Source of the DNA: Cylindrobasidium torrendii FP15055 ss-10
Lineage: Eukaryota > Basidiomycota > Agaricomycetes > Agaricales > Physalacriaceae
Direction of reading: 5' to 3'
Length of the DNA: 64,000 bases
Assembly (NCBI GenBank): GCA_000934385.1
Contig: KN880473.1
Span: 1 to 64,000, forward strand
Part shown: positions 10,517-22,092 of the stretch, piece after piece
Position numbering within the stretch: the first letter of the stretch is position 1
Layout: each line of letters opens with the position of its first letter
The notes under the pieces: generated by a model
Told to the model about the DNA's origin: nothing
Seen by the model: only the letters and a program-made list of their open reading frames with translations
Database searches by the model: none
Translations under genes and position numbers: made by a program

Positions 10517-11602
10517 ATGATGCGGGGTGAGTCCATCCACCGCACCCACCGTGGCCGCCCAAGCTGAAATGGACTCGAAAAGGACTTGTAGCGTACGAGG
10601 ACGACTCCGAAGACGAAAGTAGTGCAAAGTTGAACCCAAAGCCTAATGTGAGAATTCTCCCTCCGCGCAATTGCAAGATATTTCCCGTCTCTGGCTGTTG
10701 TTCTCTTCGGTTAGGATGTAACGCTGAATGCGAGTTTGCGCAACTCAGAACGTACGTGGTGTGATACCCTTCTCGACAGAATGGGCTAACGAGCTTCCAG
10801 TGAAAAAGCCTGCGAAATCACAAGTGATCATCAAGAGGGTCCCGAAGAAAGGCCACACTGTCCGCGTGCCTACCGCAGATGAGCTTGACGACAGCCCGAA
10901 GGAGAAATCGAGTGAGGCGAGCCAGGTTGCATCAACCAGCACCAGCGTTCGGGGTGTGACACCCTCAGCGGAGGATGAAGCCGCTCAGCTGCGCGCGCTC
11001 CTTCGACCTCCTCCCATAGCCGGGCTTGAAGACTGGGGAATACCTCCTCCCTCTCGCGCACCTCCAGACCCAGCCTTACAAGTGCGTTATGAACATTCCG
11101 TTGTTGCATCTTTCCTGATCAAACGTCTGCAGGCCAAACTGGCTCAGTACCAGGCGCTGAAGAATGACCCTGTCAACCCACGCCATTTCAACGACTCCCT
11201 AATGTCGAATCGCTCGTTCCGCAATCCCCATCTCTATGCAAAGCTAGTCGAATTTGTAGATGTAGACGAGCATGCAACAAACTTTCCGAAGGCGACTTGG
11301 GACCCAGATGATCTCAGGCCGGAGTGGTACGCGGATAAAATTGGTGAGTGGCCGTATTTCTTCATCCTACCCCACCGAAGTTCTTGCATCTCTGGTACAT
11401 TGCTGACTTCGCAACAGCGGAAGTGCAGAAGGCACGGTACGAACAACAGAGCGCAACAAGCTCTAAGCGGACGCAAATTGACTTTACAAGTTCCAAGTCG
11501 AAGGAGAAGGACCGGGAAAAAGACAGTCACAACGGACAGCGGTTCAACCCATACGGCAGTCACAGTGGAGGGCGTGATAGGCCAAGGGGCAGACGCCTGT
11601 AG
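10517..11602 (+). CDS. HCNGP/SAP30-binding-protein-like nuclear protein
   Basis: Model of 284 aa: exons 10517-10526, 10583-10647, 10749-11343 and 11418-11602. The first coding exon is only 10 nt (MMRG) and has a perfect GTGAGT donor. It joins to [14 protein letters not shown], the acidic N-terminus typical of HCNGP proteins. The family core lies in exon 3: [11 protein letters not shown] followed by [13 protein letters not shown]. The C-terminus is Lys/Ser/Arg-rich. Animal relatives (SAP30BP) act in transcriptional repression and pre-mRNA splicing; a nuclear role here is inferred. The acceptor at 10748 was chosen because it keeps the frame open and joins two plausible segments. Upstream sequence is shared with the divergent gene. 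Confidence 0.8.
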
Positions 11603-12743
11603 ACATTCACACCATGTATGGCTCTTGAGAATAATTAATGATTGCTTGCTCTCCCAATATCCGTTCGTCGATCCTCCATATTCCATATTTTGAATCAGCG
11701 AGATTGGAGACGCGTTTTATGCTTAAGTTCTTCAAAAGGGGAGAGTACCAGCCCGGCTGTAGCTTTGAATTTAAGACTTGGAACTTACATACCAATGGCA
11801 TTAAGCCACCTCGCGATCGGCCATCATGCCGATGTTTGTTTGGTCCCGAGCCCTACAAGTACGCCAGCCGCGCGTCTCTTTCTTTGCTTCTGGCCCCGAC
11901 GTGAAAGGCGACCGAACGCGCTGTGAGTATCCGCCTCGCCCAACGCTGCATGCATCGCTGACATCTGCTCAGCCTCTGGAGCGTATTTGGACCCTGCGTC
12001 GGTCGGGGGGCATGCAGTAGTTGAGTGAAAGTCTCGAGGTACGTCGCTACTGTGCCGCCATCCTGCGCCATCGCTGATCATCGTCGCCAGACTGTGTGTT
12101 TGGAACTCCGAAGACCTCCGCCCTGTCCTACATGACAACAACGGGTCTCCGCCATGTTTGCCCTCCCGGGGTGAACCACATCTTCAACTTCCGCCCGGCC
12201 GGCCGTCGCGAGCAATCGCGAAGAGAGCGGGCTAGGCGATCTTGGATGGGTGGATGTACTCGTTGGCTGCCCACGGCTGACGGATGGCCCCAACGCCGGT
12301 CGAGTGCGTGCACTGCCTGTCATTCGTTCATGCTTCATGCTGACCTCATTGCAGCGGTCGCGCATCTTCCTTTTTGGAAGGAGCGCGTAGTCGATGGGCC
12401 TCCGCCCCGAGCTTTCGGGGCGCGTATACAAATCAAATATCCCAGGCCAATGTAGTGGAGGCGTACATATACCATAAGCCAAGATGGACAATATGAATGC
12501 TTTCCATTACAAACTTTTGTGCGATTCATCAGTTGCCTACTTGTGTCGTCGTCTTGCGACTTCGCTTGAACACATCAGTGTCGGTTGGGGACAAGAAACC
12601 AGCGCGAAACCTAGGATAAATGGGCTCTGCGCTAAACGGATAATCAGTACGGCGACGCCCTCGATGAACGACGACCGCTCGAACTGCCCAACGCGGCCTG
12701 CCTTTGCCTAACTTTGGAGAGCAGAGAATTTCTTCGCCGTTGC

Positions 12744-12764
12744 GCTGAGCGCTGAGCGCTGAGC
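12744..12764 (+). repeat. 7-bp tandem repeat, three perfect copies
   Basis: The unit GCTGAGC occurs three times head to tail in non-coding DNA. Probably a trivial microrepeat. Confidence 0.8.
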
Positions 12765-13421
12765 TTCCCTTTGCTTGTCAGTTATTCGGAGGCTAACTGA
12801 ACAAAGACTCAGTAAACCCCACTAAGCCAATCGACTTTCTCCGGCTCAGTGTCGGTGGTATGCAGACATTAGCTGCAAGCGGTTATGGATCCTATGCTAG
12901 CTAGGGCTTCCTAAGTATCGTTATGATCAAAACCAGGATGGATGGTATGGACCGGTTTCCAGTGGCACACCGACCCAAAACAGCAACCACTGCTGAGGTA
13001 CTTGTGCTGGGGTTCGAGCTCCAGGATCACCGTATGAAGAAACATGTTTCTGTTGAACTAGTGCATTCAACTCTGTGGAGGATGCTTATAAAGAGTGTTG
13101 ACATTACTGGGACGACTGTTTGTCAGCGTAGGTTCCTAGAAGTGTGGGACCGACAGAGGTTGACTCGACACTGACTCGACCACACTAGTGGCGCGGTGTC
13201 AGCAGGGAGCAGGAGGAGATAGACTGCTTCTTTCCTGCAGTGGTTTGAACAAAATGATTGTTTTTGCAGTCGCCAAACTCGAATCTTCACGGGCGCACCA
13301 TGCGCCATTTCCCCGCACGGTCGTTTTGAGACAGATAACCACGTGTACGGAACCAATATGCATTCAGGCCCTGATAAGATAAGGGGCTGTAACGCGAAAC
13401 TCGTTATCATTTTTGCGCGCG

Positions 13422-13430
13422 TATATTAAA
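13422..13430 (+). promoter_or_regulatory. TATA-like element of the ABC transporter gene
   Basis: TATATTAAA lies about 50 bp upstream of the ATG at 13478. Confidence 0.4.
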
Positions 13431-13477
13431 TTACTTCTGATTCGACTTTTGCTTCTTACCTTCATCTTCTAGTCGAG

Positions 13478-16400
13478 ATGCAAGTGCAGCAACCGCTGAG
13501 CGTGCCGCTCTGGTCGCTGCTGATCCCCAGCGCACCCGTCGCGTTCAATGCGGAGTCGGCATCAAGCACTCGGCTCTACCAAGAAATTCGACTCATTCCT
13601 GCCTATGTCGCGGCGGCGACGGCAGTGTACACCATCATTTCGTCCTTGACCACCTATTTCCGCTCATCGAAGAAACCAGCCGCGACTGGCAAGGCACGGA
13701 CGTACGTCCAGTCCGTCGGCGGGGCCGTCCTGGTCGTGTGCTTGTTTTTACGCGTTCTATCGTCCATCGCACTTGCCGTGCTTACTATAACCGCGCCAAC
13801 ACATCCCAAGGTCGCGATCGCAGAATGCATTGTTTTCGTACGTGATCGTGTCGCGAACAAGCTCTGCGTCTTACCACGACCATCTAGCTCTACACGGCTC
13901 TCCTCGCACTGAAGCCATCATGGCATGGACGCTACAACCTGGTCATACTCTCCGCATGCGCAGTGTACTTCTACAGGGACATATTTCCCTTCATGACCTT
14001 TGACAAGTCTCCGATGGATGGTGCCCAAGGTGGCGTGCTTTGGGCGAAGATTGCGGTCCTGGCCTTCATCGGCGTTGTTCTCCCGCTAGGCGAACCTCGC
14101 AGGTACACCCCCCTGGACCCCGACGCGGACTACCCTGCAAGCCCCGAGCAAACGGCGTCCATATTCTCCCTGGCCATGCACCAATATCTTGACCCTCTCG
14201 TCTGGAAAGCATACGGACTTCCCCATCTTCCAGCGGACCAGCTGCCAATACTTCCGGATTACGATGTCGCTCGTGGCCTTCGTACCAGGGTGTTCCCATA
14301 TCTTGACCAATTCCAAGGCGCGCCCAAGCGCCATCTCTTCTTTGGATTGATGAGGGCGTATTTCAAGGACTATGTTATCCTATTCACCTGCGTCTGTGCC
14401 CATGTCGTCCTGACATTCATCAGTCCAATTGGCCTCAACAGACTCCTGACGTATGTGCTCAAAGTTCGATACTATTTTATGCTCACATTGCGATCAGGTA
14501 TCTCGAAACAGCCGGCGAGGGTATGTCCATCCGACCTTGGGTTTGGATCGCGAGTCTCTTTGTTGGGCCATTCCTCGCGTCAATCACCATCCAGTGGTAC
14601 ATCTTCGTTGCCACCCGCCTCATCGTGGTCACCCAGGCCATCCTCACCCAACTCACATTCGAACATGCCCTGCGCATTCGCGTCAAGGCATCAACCGAGT
14701 CCAACAAGGAGGCAGAGAAGAAAGATGAAGACGCGGACACCAACATCATCGGCAAAATTACCAACTTGGTCACTACGGATTTGGAGAACATCGTTGAGGC
14801 GCGCGACTTCCTATTCTTAGTTGTTTACATTCCCTTCCAAATTGCGCTTTGCATTGTATTCTTGTATCTCATCATCGGATGGAGGTATGTTTGGTCGTCT
14901 CTGTTCAGGTTGCGAAGCTGATGTTTGTAGTGCTTTCATTGGCCTTGCTTGTATCATTGCCTTGCTTCCGGCGCCCGGGCTTGTCGCCAAATTCACGCAG
15001 ACTGTCCAGGAAGGGCGTCTGAAGAAGACCGATGGACGAGTGCAGCTGGTGACCGAAGGTCAGTCGATACCTCAAAGGATACTTAGGCATCGCTGACATG
15101 AAAGCAAAGCGCTCAATGTTCTTCGCATGATCAAGCTTTTCGGCTGGGAGCGCAGGATGGAGGACAAGGTTGGAGACAAGCGTGAAGAGGAGTTGACCTG
15201 GATTAGGCGTAGGCAGTATCTCGAACTGACCAACGCTATTGTCAAGTGCGTCCTCCCTGCCTCGCGCCGTTTTCGACTAATGCATTCGCCAGTTTCTTTA
15301 TCCCGCTCATCACCATGATTGCCACCTTCGGATTCTAGTATGTGTCCCTTTCCATGCCCATTATCACTTACTAACTACTTCTCCAGTGTATGTTGTTCGT
15401 GAGGTCCTAGATTCAACTCCGCTAATCAAATTCATGCAGACTATCGCAATGAAGGGAAAACTTACAGCGTCCATCGTCTTCTCGAGCATGACCGTCCTGG
15501 ATATGTTGCGCGACCATCTGTACACGATCTTCGGTGTCATCACGGCTACCATCGCAGGAAAAGTCTCCCTCGACCGTATGGACAAGTTTTTGGTCGAGGT
15601 ACGCAACCTATGCCCATTACTTTGTCACAGACTGATGTCCTCTTTCAGACGGAACTCCTCGACACTCACACTACTGCGTCGCCCGATAATGTATTCATTG
15701 GTGTTGCCCCACCCGAAGGCAAGGTTGGGTTCAACAACGCAACATTCACCTGGTCGGCGTCGGCTCTGGACGATGGGAGTGTCACCCCCAGCAGACGCGG
15801 ATTCACTTTGTCCATCGACCATCTTGTTTTCCAAGAGGGTTGTATCAACTTGGTCGTCGGTGCGACGGGATCAGGGAAGACCAGTCTTCTTATGGCTTTA
15901 CTTGGTACGCCATTTGACTAGCCATTCTTGCGGTTTTCTGATGATAATACAGGCGAGATGCACTTCATTCCCACTAGTGCGGACTCGTGGTTCAGTCTTC
16001 CTCGCGAGCGTGGTGTGGCTTATGCCGCGCAAGAGTCCTGGGTTCAGAACGAGACGATCCGTGATAATATCCTGTTCGGGTCCCCATACGACGAGGCTCG
16101 CTACAAGAAGGTCGTCCATGATTGTGCGCTGGAACGTGACTTCACGTTGTTTGAGGCTGGAGACAAGACGGAGGTCGGAGAGAAGGGCTTGACCTTGAGT
16201 GGTGGACAGAAGGTGTGTGCTCATCAAGCCTCGCCCAGGATTTTATGCTCATCCAATACCCAGGCAAGAGTAACTCTCGCTCGCGCGATGTACTCCTCCG
16301 CGGAGATCATTCTTCTGGACGATGTCCTCGCAGCGCTCGACGTACACACCAGCAAATGGATCGTAGACAACTGTTTCTCCGGTGAACTTGCGATTGGACG

Positions 16401-18693
16401 TACCATAATCCTCGTCACGCACAACATTGCCCTCACGCAGCCCATTGCGTCGAATATTGTCTCAGTCAAGGACGGTCGGATCGTAGCTACTGGGGCCCCG
16501 GCGTTGGTACGCCTGCCGACGGAGGTCAAGCTTGAGCTCAAGCAAGACGAAGAGCACATCAAAATGGCTGACGCTGCGGAAGAAGTGGACGGGCCTCAGC
16601 CTGAGGGTGAACCAGTGAAGAAGGATTCCAACGAGAAGTCGGGTCAACTCATCATGGCGGAGGAAATTGAGGAAGGACACATCAGTTGGCCCGCATTGCA
16701 GCTGTACTTTCAGTCACTCGGCGGTGGAAATGTCTGGATGTTCTTCCTTGCATGGCTCGGAGGCTTGTCCTTGACCCAGGTCTTTGCGGTCGCGCAGAAG
16801 TGGTGGTTGGGATACTGGGCGTCTATTTCTGCGGAGGATACCAATGTGGCATAGTGTGTCCTTTCCTCGTTGGCTGAAGATATGACTGAAGGCTTTCTAG
16901 CTATATTTCAATCTATACGCTCCTCGGAATAGGCGAGTTTATTGCCTTTTCAGCGGCGTATTTCGTGTATATTCGTGGTAGCATCCGTGCCTCCAAGAGC
17001 ATCCATGCCCGACTGGTAGAAAGTGTCCTTGGCACGACACTCCGCTGGCTCGACAAGACTCCGGTTTCTCGTATCATCGCACGCTGCACGCAGGATATCC
17101 GCGCTGTCGATGGTCCCGTCGGCCAATGGTTCTACTGGACTGTAGACCTCACCATCATGCTCCTCTTCAAGCTCTTCGCTATTGTCTCTTCGACCCCGCT
17201 ATTCATCCTTCCTTCCCTCGCAGTGTTCATTGCTGGCGCTGCGGTAGGTCAAGTCTATATCAAGGCGCAACTTTCCGTCAAACGCGAGGTCTCCAACGCA
17301 AAGGCGCCTGTGCTCGGACACTTTGGTGCTGCTATCGGCGGGCTGGCGTCTATCCGGGCGTATGGCGCTCAGATGCGGTTCATTGACGAGAGTCTCAAGC
17401 GCATTGACGCGTATTCACGACCGAACAGGACGTTCTTTAATTTGAACCGCTGGGTGTGCATTCGCGTTGATGCATTAGGTGGACTGTTTGCAGCGGCACT
17501 GGCGGCGTATTTGGTGTATGTGATAGGTGCTGAGCAGGCGTCGAGCACGGGCTTCCAGTTGAACATGGCAATCGGGTTCAGTGGGTTGATTCTGTGGTGG
17601 ATTCGCAATTTGAATGAGTTTGAGGTGCAGGGTGCGTTCTCTGTTCTGTTCTGTTTTGCAATGTGGTGAGTATGTGTACTGAAGAGACTGTGCAGGTAAC
17701 TCGTTGGAGCGTATCCAGCACTACTTGACTATTGAGCAAGAACAGGCGCCCACAGCACAGGGTGTCCCTCCGGCGTTCTGGTCTGCCAGCGGGAAGCTTG
17801 TGGTGGAGAAGCTCTCTGCGCGGTATAGTCCAGACGGTCCTAAAGTTCTTCATGATGTTTCATTCACAATCAAGAGTGGTGAACGTGTTGGCGTTGTGGG
17901 GAGGACAGGCTCTGGAAAGTCGAGCTTGACGCTGGCGCTTCTGAGATGCATTCCAACGGAGGGCGCGGTTTGGTATGATGGGATGGATACAAGGGATGTG
18001 AACCTGGAGGCGTTGAGGAAGGGCGTGACAATCATCCCGCAAATGGTGTGTTCTCCATTGCACTTCTTGGTATTGCTTATTGATGTCGTGTAGCCCGAGC
18101 TCCTCAGTGGCACACTCCGCCAGAATCTCGACCCTTTCGACCAGTACGACGATAAGACTTTGAATGACGCCCTGCGTGCTTCCGGTCTCTTTGCGCTTCA
18201 AGAAGAACAAGCAGAGAACACTGATGCCCAGGCGGAGGAGAAGGTCAAGCTTACGCTGGATAGTTCCATTTCGTCTGGCGGAGGAAACCTGTCTGTTGGT
18301 CAGAGGCAGATCATTGCCCTTGCTCGTGCCATTGTCCGGCAGAGCAAGCTGCTGATTCTCGACGAGGCGACGTCGGCAATTGATTATCGCACGGACTCTA
18401 TCATCCAGGAGTCGTTGCGCAAGGAGTTGGATAGGGATGTGACGCTCATTACGGTGGCACATAGGTTGCAGACGATTATGGATGCGGATAAAATCGTGCG
18501 TTTGTATCTATCGTTTCTTGGATGTCGATGCTGATGGGATGCCTTGCAGATGGTCCTTGACGCGGGTCGCCTTGTGGAGTTTGGGGCTCCGAGAGATTTG
18601 GTAGCAACTGAGGGTGGGCGCTTGAGGGCCCTCGTCGACGAGAGTCGAGACAAAGATATTCTCATCGAAATGGCCATGAGTGAAAAGAAGTAG
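13478..18693 (+). CDS. ABCC-family (MRP-type) ABC transporter with a 1-nt exon
   Basis: Full-length exporter of 1503 residues in 15 exons: 13478-13837, 13888-14450, 14498-14884, 14931-15058, 15110-15245, 15293-15337, 15387 (one base), 15440-15598, 15649-15904, 15953-16212, 16264-16853, 16901-17631, 17696-18045, 18094-18495 and 18550-18693. An N-terminal hydrophobic region precedes TMD1 and NBD1 (Walker A GATGSGKT 664-671; signature LSGGQ 760-764; Walker B IILLDD, where the usual catalytic Glu is Asp as in many ABCC NBD1s). Then come TMD2 and NBD2 (Walker A GRTGSGKS near 1274; LSVGQ 1388-1392; Walker B LLILDE, Glu1413). This asymmetry is typical of ABCC pumps, which export conjugates or drugs at the plasma or vacuolar membrane. 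The substrate is unknown. Confidence 0.93.
15387..15387 (+). other. Single-nucleotide microexon of the ABC transporter
   Basis: One T lies between an acceptor (CTCCAG, with branch site ACTAAC) and a donor GTATGT. The introns are 15338-15386 (49 nt) and 15388-15439 (52 nt, branch site GCTAAT). The T completes the Tyr540 codon (TA from exon 6) so that Thr-Ile-Ala-Met follows, giving [12 protein letters not shown]. Without it the codon becomes TAA. With it the whole coding sequence is 4512 nt, divisible by three. Confidence 0.8.
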
Positions 18694-18856
18694 ATATATC
18701 TAGGGAGCATATAGGTCATGCACATAAAAGTAGATTCTTCTCTTTTTGTATACATTATGTTGTGATATTGAGGGTGTTTATGTGCATCATCCATCAGATC
18801 AGCTCGATCGGCGACAATGCCCAGGCCCCAGCTTGCCTTCTTGCTCCCATCGTGCT

Positions 18857-20402
18857 ATGGCTAGCGTAAGCCGCGCTCTCCTCAGGATGTGAGGGATCTG
18901 ATGAGACAGAATAGAGCAGCAAAGTGTGTTTTATCGACCAACTACCTGATACCGCCCTTCGTGCCATCTTCCTGCGATGTCTTCCTGATTTCGAGACCAA
19001 GGTCATAATAGGCATCCCCAGTGGACGTTGGTGCACCGAGCGGGAGTCCTTGAAATACAAGCGTAAAAGTGCCCCATGGTCGCTTCTTTCTGTGTCGAAG
19101 CGCTGGAATACCATTGCGACTGATTCGGGAGAGCTCTGGAGCAACCTTGTGCTTGACACAGAGGCGTACGCACGATATTCAGTGAAGAGTATCAGAGGAC
19201 GGGTGAAGGCGTACCTCTTGAGGTCGAAGGATGCACCGTTGTTTATTGTGACGCGCTTCATGGGGGACTTCCCGTACAACAAAAGCGTAGCAATCTTTGA
19301 CGCACTCCTACAAGATTCTGCTCGCTGGAAGAGATTTTACTTTGGCGGTGCCATCACACGCCTGAAGGCATTCGAAGGACGTACTTTCTCGTCGCTTCAG
19401 GAGGTACGACTCTTTGTCCTGCCAGCGGGTGCGGACACGGACGATGGCAATGAAGACTCGAAATCGTCCGCGCCAGTACCCGTTTTGACGTGGTTCCAAA
19501 ACTCCCCTCTCTCGACCTTCTATCATACTCAACAGGGCGCGGCATTCACCCTCCCTGCTAAGAGTCTCACCACCTACGTTGCCTCGGATTGCGACCTCTC
19601 GCCATTAGACTACCTCGAGAACCTCAAGGAGCTGCACATTCGATTCTTGGAAACGTCCGAAGACGCGTTCGTCGACCGCAAAGCCCGTACGCTCTCTGGG
19701 TTGCGAAAAATAGAGCTACATGAGATGATGGACTCTGGAGGCATTTACGCCTTCTTTGGGAAATACCAGACGCCCGACCTCGAGCATCTTCGTTTGTCCT
19801 ACTCAAGTGAACGACGCTCTGCGTTCCCCAGACTCGGGCACCTCCCTGGTCTGAAGAACCTTGCGCTATCCATTACCGACCCGGACGCAGAGAAGCAGTC
19901 GCGCTATGTCCTGCCGTTCCTTCGCAGCCTACCACATATCGAGGAACTCTTCCTTGGTGGGCTGGCCACAACCAAACGCATGCTGAAGACACTCGCGGTA
20001 CACACGCCCGGCGCTGAGGAGGGAAACGTCCTCAAGAACCTTCGTATCCTGCGATTCGGCATGCACGGATTTGGGATCCATTTTGGCGATATTGTGGCCG
20101 TGGCGGTGACTCGATGCAAGAAATGGATGGAATATTCAAAGCGGATGCAGTACACTGCGATAAAGGAGATCCATATTGTGAACGAGGGTTTGGACGAGAG
20201 CATGTGGGAAGAGATGAAAGGGACGTTCCCAAGGGTTCTTGGGTGGGAGAATTTCCATACGTCGGTGAAGGCGGTATTTCAGGAGGAGACGGAGTTCTAT
20301 GATGAGCTTTTTGAGGATAGGGCAGGTTATCGAGGAGGAGACAGCGACGCAGAGGATACTAAGAAGTTGTATGAGCTCTTGAATAGGCGAAACGGAGTGT
20401 AA
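18857..20402 (+). CDS. F-box protein with leucine-rich C-terminus
   Basis: Model of 498 aa: exons 18857-18865 and 18915-20402. The long frame has no ATG at its 5' end. A 9-nt coding exon (ATG GCT AGC) with a GTAAGC donor joins in frame at the acceptor GAATAG, giving MASSSKVCFIDQLPDTALR. The F-box follows (IDQLPDTALRAIFLRCLP), with its second half at APWSLLSVSKRWNTIATDSGELW. The remaining 400 residues hold irregular leucine-rich stretches (LENLKELHIRF, LPGLKNLALSI, LPHIEELFLGGL), suggesting an LRR-like target-binding surface. Expected to be an SCF ubiquitin-ligase adaptor. It is unlike the F-box gene at 5474 outside the F-box itself. It lies 163 bp after the transporter stop. Confidence 0.8.
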
Positions 20403-20739
20403 CTCTAGATGTGATCCCATTGATAGCGACGTTAACTATCTCAACATCGAATCATTTGGTAGTAGCCTCACACAGTCTTTTGAGACTCGACAAAAGGAGT
20501 GTTCGGCCATGCGCTAATGACGAATGAGGTCCAATTCTGCTTCAAGTCCGAATTGGCCTTGGCCAACTTTATCTTGCAGAAGTAGAGTGGGACGAAATGG
20601 TGGTTGTCATATTCGATTCAGTATGTATACTATGAGGACAGTCCTGCGCCGTGTATAATGTCCAGCTCCATCCAGAACATGAGTCGTTTACATCAATTCA
20701 AATCTCTTGCCACATTGAGTGTCCATTCAATCTCGAATT
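20403..20739. other. Convergent intergenic region
   Basis: 337 bp between the 3' ends of the F-box and TEA-domain genes. No feature seen. Confidence 0.5.
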
Positions 20740-22092
20740 CTATGCATGATATTGGATTGTATGGTTGTAAGCAGGTGAGGAATGGGAATCGAGAACTGGT
20801 GGGGCTCTTGCATCATGTTGCGAAGTGCACGGATATTGACACCCCAGGGCGTCTGAAAGACTCGTCGACGAGGTATTTACATTGTACGTACCAACGGACG
20901 AGGCTGCAGTCCAATTGCTAGGCTCGACAGCCTCTTGCTTTACAGATATATAGCCGCCTGAAGGAAGGTGCGGAGGTGCGTACGATGTGGCGGCGGAATC
21001 TTCAAAGTGCAATGCAGAAGGTAGCGTCAGAGGCTCCAAAAAGGGGGGACTGTGGAAATTTTGCGTGGGATCGATGTCGAAGGGCCCTTCGCCGTAGAAC
21101 GACAACGAAGGCACCAAGGAGTGAGAGGAACTTGTTGCAGAGTATGAACTCGACGGCTCTGAATCCTGCGGAGAAGAGTCGTCCGTGTCGTCGAACGACA
21201 ACAGGCCCGAGCAGGTAGACAATGACGGGTTATGTATTTGGGAGCAAGGGACAGTGGATGAGCTCCAATGTTGCGCCAATGTTTCTTGGGCGGGTGGGTG
21301 ATAATTCTGCTCTGTGCTATCCCATGATAGTTCGTCGGCCTTGGTCGCTAGTGAATGGGTAGTCGGTATCGAGAGGTGTTTTGAGGTCTGGAAATCTTGT
21401 TTTCTTGTTGGCAGGGGCTGTGCAGTCTCGATGAAAGGGCTTTTCGGCGAATCGCTATCAGGTGACGAAAGGTTCATCTCCGCCGATGGCTGCCCTATGT
21501 ACACGTAGGGCGCGGAGGACGAGGTGTTCATGGAGAATTCAACGTCTGTGATGAGTCTGGTTACTGCGATCATGCATGTTCATCAGCGACCCGCCGTCGG
21601 TAACACAGAACACGCACTTCGAGGATCCTTGCATGAATCGCGTAGCTGCTGAAGACGGCTGCCGACTTGCTTGGCAGTCCTTACACTACCCGTAGTGTTG
21701 AAAATGTAATCCGAAATAAACCGATTCCGACGAGGGAATCGTTGAAACCTTGTTCGCCGAGGGAGCTGGTTAGGCACTTTGTACCGTTCTAATGCTGTCG
21801 ACAATCATTATAGTCAGATAAGCAGGGGTATTGGAATGACACGCGCACCTTCGATGAGCTTCGTCTCGATTTCCAGTGGCCAAACCCTCTCTGCCTTGGA
21901 TTCCTCCGACTTTGCCTTCGTCAACTTCCATATCTTGCGACCGGTCATCGTAATGTCAAACCCGATAGCTGGCGCATCACGCTCGACAGTGGTTCTTGAG
22001 GGCAAGGCTATAGTATCGATTGCGCATGGTGGATATAGGTCGTCGTGGTGTGAAGGGTAGGGATTAGGAGGGTCGCTGTGGTTGTAGACCAT
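20740..22092 (-). CDS. TEA/ATTS-domain transcription factor (AbaA/Tec1/TEAD family)
   Basis: Model of 414 aa: exons 21849-22092, 21618-21794 and 20740-21563. The ATG at 22092 sits in a strong context (GCCACCATGG). The TEA domain spans the first intron: ERVWPLEIETKLIEALERY joins across it, followed by FPRRNRFISDYIFNTTG and the recognition helix RTAKQVGSRLQQL. This is the family signature (R/K-T-x-KQV-x-S-x-L-Q). The C-terminal two thirds are Ser/Pro/Thr-rich with no folded domain and may activate transcription. Fungal TEA factors control development and filamentation (AbaA, Tec1); the role here is inferred from family only. Both introns are 54 nt. Confidence 0.9.

Larger units (their letters stand above)
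11603..13477. other. Long intergenic region
   Basis: About 1.9 kb without a convincing gene. Open frames on both strands (for example 12078-12491 minus) lack family features and overlap each other. It contains a small tandem repeat (12744-12764) and a TATA-like site before the ABC transporter. Confidence 0.5.

Noticed and set aside
12078..12491. 137-codon open frame on the minus strand in the long intergenic region
   Set aside because: No family features, no splice structure and overlapping frames on the other strand; looks like chance.
15338..15439. A single 102-nt intron in the ABC transporter
   Set aside because: It would create TAA at the junction and shift the frame; the two-intron model with a 1-nt exon fits all signals.
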